Shown one piece after another: positions 60,713-64,000 of a DNA stretch of 64,000 bases. The position numbers and the translations under genes were made by a program. How positions within the stretch are numbered: the first letter of the stretch is position 1; every line of letters starts with the position of its first letter. Under the pieces are notes generated by a model. It was not told where the DNA came from and did no database searches. It saw only the letters and a program-made list of their open reading frames with translations. This stretch comes from an uncultured Dehalococcoidia bacterium (GTDB lineage Bacteria; Chloroflexota; Dehalococcoidia; Lucifugimonadales; UBA3495). The stretch lies in NCBI GenBank assembly GCA_958296445.1, contig OY282565.1, positions 2,839,570-2,903,569 of the forward strand, written 5' to 3'.

Positions 60713-61957
60713 CTACTGCGGCGCGGTGAGGGTGTCTACTAGGTGGAGCTTGCCGTCGTCGCCGATGCGGGTTAGGAACACTTTATCGGAACCTTGGTTA
60801 TCGTCGGCGTAGTCGAGCATAAAGCCGTCAATGGAGACGGCGGCGCTGTCGCGCAGGGCGTTAAGGAAGCACTGGCGGGATAGGTCGGGGCCGCAGGCTT
60901 GCAGGCCGCCGATGGTGAGGCGTCCGGCCAGGTAGCCTTCTAGGGAAACGAACCCGGGGGATGCGCTGGGGCGATAGTCGGCCAGGGCTTTGCGGTAGTC
61001 AAGCACCACAGGGATGTTGGGGTCGTCGGGCAGCGGGACGGTCTGGGTGACGTAGACGCCGGCGCCGTCGGGCCCCAGCTTTTCGGTGAGGGCTTCGCTG
61101 CCGACGAAAGAAACGGCCATAAACACCGGGTCAACCTCGCGGCGGGCGAGGACGACCAACTCGGCGACGGGGGCGTAGGAACCGACGGCGATAACGGCTT
61201 GGGGGTCTTGGGCGATGATGCTGGTCAAGGCGCTTTTGACGCCGGTGGTGTTGCGGGGGTAGGGCCAGGCGCCGACCGGGGTTAGGCCGCGCCGCTCTAG
61301 GGCCAGGCGGGCGCCTTCCAGTCCGGCTAGGCCGAAGGAGTCGTTCTGGTAGACCACGGCGACGCGGTTGATGCCCAAGTCCTCGGTGAGGCGGGCGACC
61401 ATTTCCTCGGTTTCCTGATAGTAGGACGCCCGGAGGTTGACAACTTGGCTCAGGGACGGGTCGCGGAGAAATTCGGCGCCGGTGAAGGGGGCGAGGAAGG
61501 GAACCCCGGCGCTCTGGGCCAAGGGGGCGGCGACGCGGGAGGTGGGGGTGCCTACTTCGCCGATGAGGGCGAAAACGCGGTTGGCCTGCAAGAGGCGCTG
61601 GGTGTTGGAGGAGGCTAGGTTGGGTTCGTAGGAGTCGTCGAGGCTGATTAGGCGCAGTTGGCGTCCGTGGACGCCGCCGGCGGCGTTGATTTCGTTGAAG
61701 GCGGCCTGTATGCCTAGGCGCATATCCCGGCCGAGTTGCCGGGCGGGGCCGCTGAGGGCGGCCGACTGGCCGAAGAGTATGTGGTCGTCGAATACGCCGG
61801 GTTGGGCGTCGGTCATCAGGGCGACGGGGGGGGAGTCGGTGGAGGCGGCGTCGCCGGGGCCGGACTGGCAGGCGGCGGCTAGGGCCAAAGCGGCTATGAA
61901 GGCCAGTATCGCCAGTTTCGGCCAGTGGCGGGTTGTGACGGTTGCCAAGGTTGCCAA
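60713..61957 (-). CDS. ABC-type branched-chain amino acid/amide binding lipoprotein (Peripla_BP_6)
   Basis: A 414-residue substrate-binding protein. The frame is open far upstream, but a promoter at 61996-62025 and the signal LAILAFIAALALAAACQSG place the start at TTG 61957 (or TTG 61948). Lipobox AAAC. The domain reads ILFGQSAALSGPARQLGRDMRLGIQAAFNEINAAGGVHGRQLRLISLDDSYEP (LivJ-like in separate conserved runs), VALIGEVGTPTSRVAAPLA-like region and VAVVYQNDSFGLAGLEGA. It should deliver amino acids, amides or aromatic acids to an ABC importer, yet no permease or ATPase gene is adjacent. Confidence 0.88.
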   Translation of the reverse strand: MATLATVTTRHWPKLAILAFIAALALAAACQSGPGDAASTDSPPVALMTDAQPGVFDDHILFGQSAALSGPARQLGRDMRLGIQAAFNEINAAGGVHGRQLRLISLDDSYEPNLASSNTQRLLQANRVFALIGEVGTPTSRVAAPLAQSAGVPFLAPFTGAEFLRDPSLSQVVNLRASYYQETEEMVARLTEDLGINRVAVVYQNDSFGLAGLEGARLALERRGLTPVGAWPYPRNTTGVKSALTSIIAQDPQAVIAVGSYAPVAELVVLARREVDPVFMAVSFVGSEALTEKLGPDGAGVYVTQTVPLPDDPNIPVVLDYRKALADYRPSASPGFVSLEGYLAGRLTIGGLQACGPDLSRQCFLNALRDSAAVSIDGFMLDYADDNQGSDKVFLTRIGDDGKLHLVDTLTAPQ

Positions 61958-61995
61958 GGCGGGGCCCCTTTGGTGGTTTTGGTTGGTCTGTGGGT

Positions 61996-62025
61996 ATGTT
62001 ATCGGATATTGCCGTGTGGTGTCAA
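61996..62025 (-). promoter_or_regulatory. Promoter of the Peripla_BP_6 lipoprotein gene
   Basis: On the - strand: -35 TTGACA (62025-62020), 18-base spacer, -10 TAACAT (62001-61996), about 39 bases before the TTG start, supporting that start. Confidence 0.7.
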
Positions 62026-62353
62026 TTTGCGGGGTGGTGGGGGTTGCGGGATTCTTTGCTTTGCTCAGAATGACAGGGAGGGAAGAAAGGGCGCACGGCT
62101 GTGCGCCCCTACGGGTGGCGGGCGGGGGACGGGCGGTGGGGGTGGTTTCGCGGTTTTCTTGGGCGTAAAGAAAGGGCGCACGGCTGTGCGCCCCTACGGG
62201 GGACGGACGGGGGATGGGCGGTGGGGGTGGTTTCGCAATTTTCTGGAGTGACGAAAAGGGCGCACGGCTGTGCGCCCCTACGGGGGACGGACGGGGGATG
62301 GGCGGTGGGGGTGGTTTCGCAATTTTCCCAACCATCCCATCGGGCGGGGGTGG
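62026..62353. repeat. Tandem array with GGGCGCACGGCTGTGCGCCC palindromes
   Basis: One CTTTGCTTTGCTCAGAATGACAGG element (about 62055), then three units of about 80 bp, each with the perfect 20-bp palindrome plus CTACGGGNGGCGGACGGGGGATGGGCGGTGGGGGTGGTTTCGC-type sequence in parts (62085-62330). Same family as 46.75-47.07 kb. No gene seen. Confidence 0.82.
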
Positions 62354-62791
62354 TTAGTAGTGGCGGAGCTCTACTACGTTGTTGTCGGGGTCGTAGATGT
62401 AGAGGGAGGTGCCGTCGCCGTGGGAACCCCAGCGCTTGCCGGGGCCGGCCTGGATTTCGACGCCGATGTCCTCGAAGCTGGCTTTTAGGGCGTCCATATC
62501 GGTGTGGTCTATGACCATGCAGAAGTGGTCCTGGTTGCGGGCGTCGTCTTTGCTGGCGGGGATGTTGTCGGAGGCGAAGAAGTCAATGATTGTGTCGGCG
62601 TTGAGGCGGGCGGAGGGGAAGCGCACTTCGCCGGCCCGCCACTGCTCTACGCGCTCGGGCTGGAGGCCGAGAACTTCGGTGTAGAAGCGGAGGGATTCCT
62701 CGACGTCTCTGGTGCGCAGGACGATGTGGTCCATTTCGGAGATTTTGACTAGGGGTTGGGTTAGAATCTCAAACTTGGTATCGGTAGCCAT
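62354..62791 (-). CDS. VOC (glyoxalase/dioxygenase) superfamily protein
   Basis: A 145-residue vicinal-oxygen-chelate protein with two beta-alpha-beta-beta-beta halves. It shows MDHIVLRTRDVEESLRFYTEVLGL, then DHFCMVIDHTDMDALK, and ends YIYDPDNNVVELRHY. The metal-ligand positions His (MDHIVL), His (QDHFCM) and Glu (VVELRHY) are all present. It may be a glyoxalase-like lyase, ring-cleaving dioxygenase or resistance protein; the sequence does not decide. It is divergent from the 2Fe-2S gene with overlapping promoters. Confidence 0.9.
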   Translation of the reverse strand: MATDTKFEILTQPLVKISEMDHIVLRTRDVEESLRFYTEVLGLQPERVEQWRAGEVRFPSARLNADTIIDFFASDNIPASKDDARNQDHFCMVIDHTDMDALKASFEDIGVEIQAGPGKRWGSHGDGTSLYIYDPDNNVVELRHY

Positions 62792-62867
62792 ATTCGATCT
62801 CCTTAAAGGGTTGCCCTTGGGGATTGAGGCGGGGGCGGGGCGGGTTGTTGGCCCCGGCTACGTTATG

Positions 62868-62896
62868 ATTATATGGCGCGGGCCGCTCTTTGTCAT
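62868..62896 (-). promoter_or_regulatory. Promoter of the VOC gene
   Basis: On the - strand: -35 ATGACA (62896-62891), 17-base spacer, perfect -10 TATAAT (62873-62868). Its -35 lies one base from the -35 of the divergent promoter at 62898-62926. Confidence 0.78.
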
Positions 62897-62897
62897 C

Positions 62898-62926
62898 TTG
62901 TTGGCCGGGGTTGCGGTTGATATAGT
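62898..62926 (+). promoter_or_regulatory. Promoter of the 2Fe-2S subunit gene
   Basis: -35 TTGTTG (62898-62903), 17-base spacer, -10 TATAGT (62921-62926). The first ATG (62935) lies only 9 bases after the -10, so the message is leaderless or starts at the ATG codons at 62944/62947. Confidence 0.6.
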
Positions 62927-62934
62927 ATCGGCTT

Positions 62935-63408
62935 ATGCGTGAAATGATGATACGGCTTGAAGTCAATGGGGAAAACCGGGAACTGAGCGTACCGGGGCAT
63001 TGGACGCTGCTGGATTTGCTGCGGGATGGGCTGGATTTGACCGGGGCGAAGCGGGGGTGCGATAGGGGGGAGTGCGGCTCTTGCACGGTGCTGCTGGACG
63101 GGCTGCCGGTGTATGCCTGCGTGACGCTGGCGGCGCGGGCGCGGGGGCGCCGGGTGGCGACGGTGGAGGGGCTGGCGTTTCGGGACGGGCGGCTGGATCC
63201 GGTGCAGCAGGCGTTTTTGGAGGAGGACGGCGGGCAGTGCGGGTTCTGTACGCCGGGGTTTTTGATGTCGGCCCGGGCTCTGCTGGACGCCAACCCTTGC
63301 CCCAGCGATGGGGAGATACGGGAGGCGCTGTCGGGGAATCTTTGCCGGTGCAATGCTTATGGGCGGATTCTGGAGGCGGTGCGGGTTGCGGCTGGGGGTG
63401 GGGGGTAG
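62935..63408 (+). CDS. 2Fe-2S subunit of a molybdenum hydroxylase (CoxS/XdhC-type small subunit)
   Basis: A 157-residue iron-sulfur protein of the xanthine dehydrogenase/CO dehydrogenase family. The plant-type cluster ligands are Cys42, Cys47, Cys50 and Cys62 (GCDRGECGSC..C), and the second cluster ligands Cys102, Cys105, Cys137 and Cys139 (CGFC...CRC). It would pass electrons from a Mo-containing large subunit, but neither the large nor FAD subunit gene is next to it: a Uma2 gene follows. The true start may be ATG 62944 or 62947, since MIRLEVNGE is the usual family start. Confidence 0.9.
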   Translation: MREMMIRLEVNGENRELSVPGHWTLLDLLRDGLDLTGAKRGCDRGECGSCTVLLDGLPVYACVTLAARARGRRVATVEGLAFRDGRLDPVQQAFLEEDGGQCGFCTPGFLMSARALLDANPCPSDGEIREALSGNLCRCNAYGRILEAVRVAAGGGG

Positions 63409-63470
63409 CCGGGGGCTTTGTTCGGCCTTTGCGTCTTTCGCCGTTTTCGCTATTGTTGCGGCGTTGCCGG

Positions 63471-63476
63471 TATAAT
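63471..63476 (+). promoter_or_regulatory. Possible -10 box of the Uma2 gene
   Basis: Perfect TATAAT 33 bases before ATG 63509; no good -35 hexamer at the right distance. Confidence 0.35.
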
Positions 63477-63508
63477 GCCGCTATTCACCTTGTCCCGAGA
63501 GGGTTGTT

Positions 63509-64000
63509 ATGACTACCAAACCGCTGTCGGCGCAACAGGTTGCCGGGCGGCTGCCGCCTTTGCCTGATCCGCCTAGGAAAAGTGATATGCAGGAATTTCT
63601 CCATTTCGACCGCCCCGCCGTGGCTAACACGCTGGCCCGTCATCTGGACGCTTTGCGCGAGGGGGCCACTACTTTTGTCGCCGGACGGGGGTATCTCTGC
63701 GTGCGGCGCAGCGACCTGCCTTCTTGCCCTTACCCCGATATGATTGTCGCCTTTGGCGTTCCTGCTCTGGAAATCAACGAGGCTAACGGGTATGTCGTCA
63801 GCGAAGCGGGCAAGCCGCCGGACTTTGTGCTGGAGGTGGCGTCGTCGCATACCGCCGAGCGGGATTACACTTGCAAGCGGGAAATCTATACCGGGATGGG
63901 CGTTACCGAATACTGGCGGTTCGACCATACCGGGGGGCGGCACTACGATGTTGCCCTGGCCGGCGACCGGCTGGCGGACGGCGGCGGCTACCGCCCGGTG
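63509..64000 (+). CDS. Uma2 family (DUF820) putative endonuclease, 3' truncated by the window
   Basis: The frame from ATG 63509 stays open to the window end (164 codons). It reads VRRSDLPSCPYPDMIVAFGVP, then PPDFVLEVASSHTAERDYTCKREIYTGMGVTEYWRFD, the pattern of the Uma2 PD-(D/E)xK-like family, with the Asp of YPDMIV and the Glu of DFVLEV as the likely metal ligands; the Lys of CKREIY follows. Uma2 genes are greatly expanded in Chloroflexota and cyanobacteria, and their role is unknown. GAGGG precedes the start. This gene is not included among the closed reading frames because its end is cut off. Confidence 0.85.
   Translation, partial: MTTKPLSAQQVAGRLPPLPDPPRKSDMQEFLHFDRPAVANTLARHLDALREGATTFVAGRGYLCVRRSDLPSCPYPDMIVAFGVPALEINEANGYVVSEAGKPPDFVLEVASSHTAERDYTCKREIYTGMGVTEYWRFDHTGGRHYDVALAGDRLADGGGYRPV

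Overview
The window is high-GC DNA from an uncultured bacterium, most likely a Chloroflexota member of the SAR202/Dehalococcoidia type. This is inference. It rests on several flavin-dependent (luciferase-like) monooxygenases with an FMN reductase, many orphan substrate-binding lipoproteins with Thr/Pro/Ala linkers, thiolase-like/DUF35 pairs, Uma2 and HicAB genes, a CtaG-type oxidase assembly gene, and very many dispersed palindromic repeats. No rRNA or tRNA gene, transposase, integrase or CRISPR array was seen.

Layout. 0-2.1 kb is an accessory patch: hicAB, a chimeric gene fragment, and an AT-richer membrane protein plus methyltransferase pair. 2.1-12.3 kb is a core-like metabolic block: thiolase-like protein, two DUF35 proteins, a phosphoribosyltransferase/FolE-like fusion, a cyclophilin lipoprotein, enoyl-CoA hydratase, a beta-hydroxyacid dehydrogenase, a sugar epimerase, thioredoxin reductase, a TauE/SafE exporter and an AcoX-like NAD-kinase homologue. 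12.5-15.9 kb is an MmeI-like restriction-modification enzyme followed by two small paralogous genes. 16.9-21.1 kb holds an amidase, a flavin monooxygenase, CtaG and a membrane-anchored partner. 21.3-25.0 kb holds a small conserved protein, DinB, four tandem retropepsin-like proteases and an unknown protein. 25.8-32.8 kb holds a hydrolase, a flavin monooxygenase, a TOPRIM-like DUF4276/AAA ATPase pair (defence candidate) and an M24 peptidase. 33.4-34.8 kb is an MFS gene broken by an in-frame TGA. 35.3-45.8 kb holds five TRAP-type DctP lipoproteins with no DctQ/M permease, interrupted by an 11-residue-repeat coiled-coil membrane protein. 46-52 kb holds a PH-like membrane protein, an FMN reductase, a two-gene membrane module and two more flavin monooxygenases. 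52-62 kb holds an amidohydrolase, a frameshifted epoxide hydrolase, a large alpha/beta hydrolase, a GMC oxidoreductase, a GLUG-repeat lipoprotein and an orphan ABC-type binding lipoprotein. 62.3-64 kb holds a VOC protein, an orphan 2Fe-2S subunit and the start of a Uma2 gene.

How the genes work together. The gene set suggests uptake (DctP, Peripla_BP_6, MFS) and oxidative breakdown of recalcitrant organic compounds: flavin monooxygenases with reductase, GMC oxidoreductase, epoxide hydrolase, amidohydrolase, amidase, enoyl-CoA hydratase and thiolase-like/DUF35 proteins. Four of the five dctP genes share the same promoter architecture, so they may be co-regulated.

The most unusual feature is repeat behaviour. 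At several operon joints the 3' end of one gene plus the 5' end of the next has been tandemly duplicated (82 bp x3 between the AAA and DUF4276 genes; 78 bp units before the FMN reductase; about 135 bp before the hydrolase). The same topology, with cargo genes inserted between copies, explains the hicAB/methyltransferase patch. Intergenic regions also carry about 30 copies of one oriented palindromic repeat and several 70-140 bp tandem arrays. From about 21 kb onward the + strand is conspicuously G-rich whatever the gene orientation.
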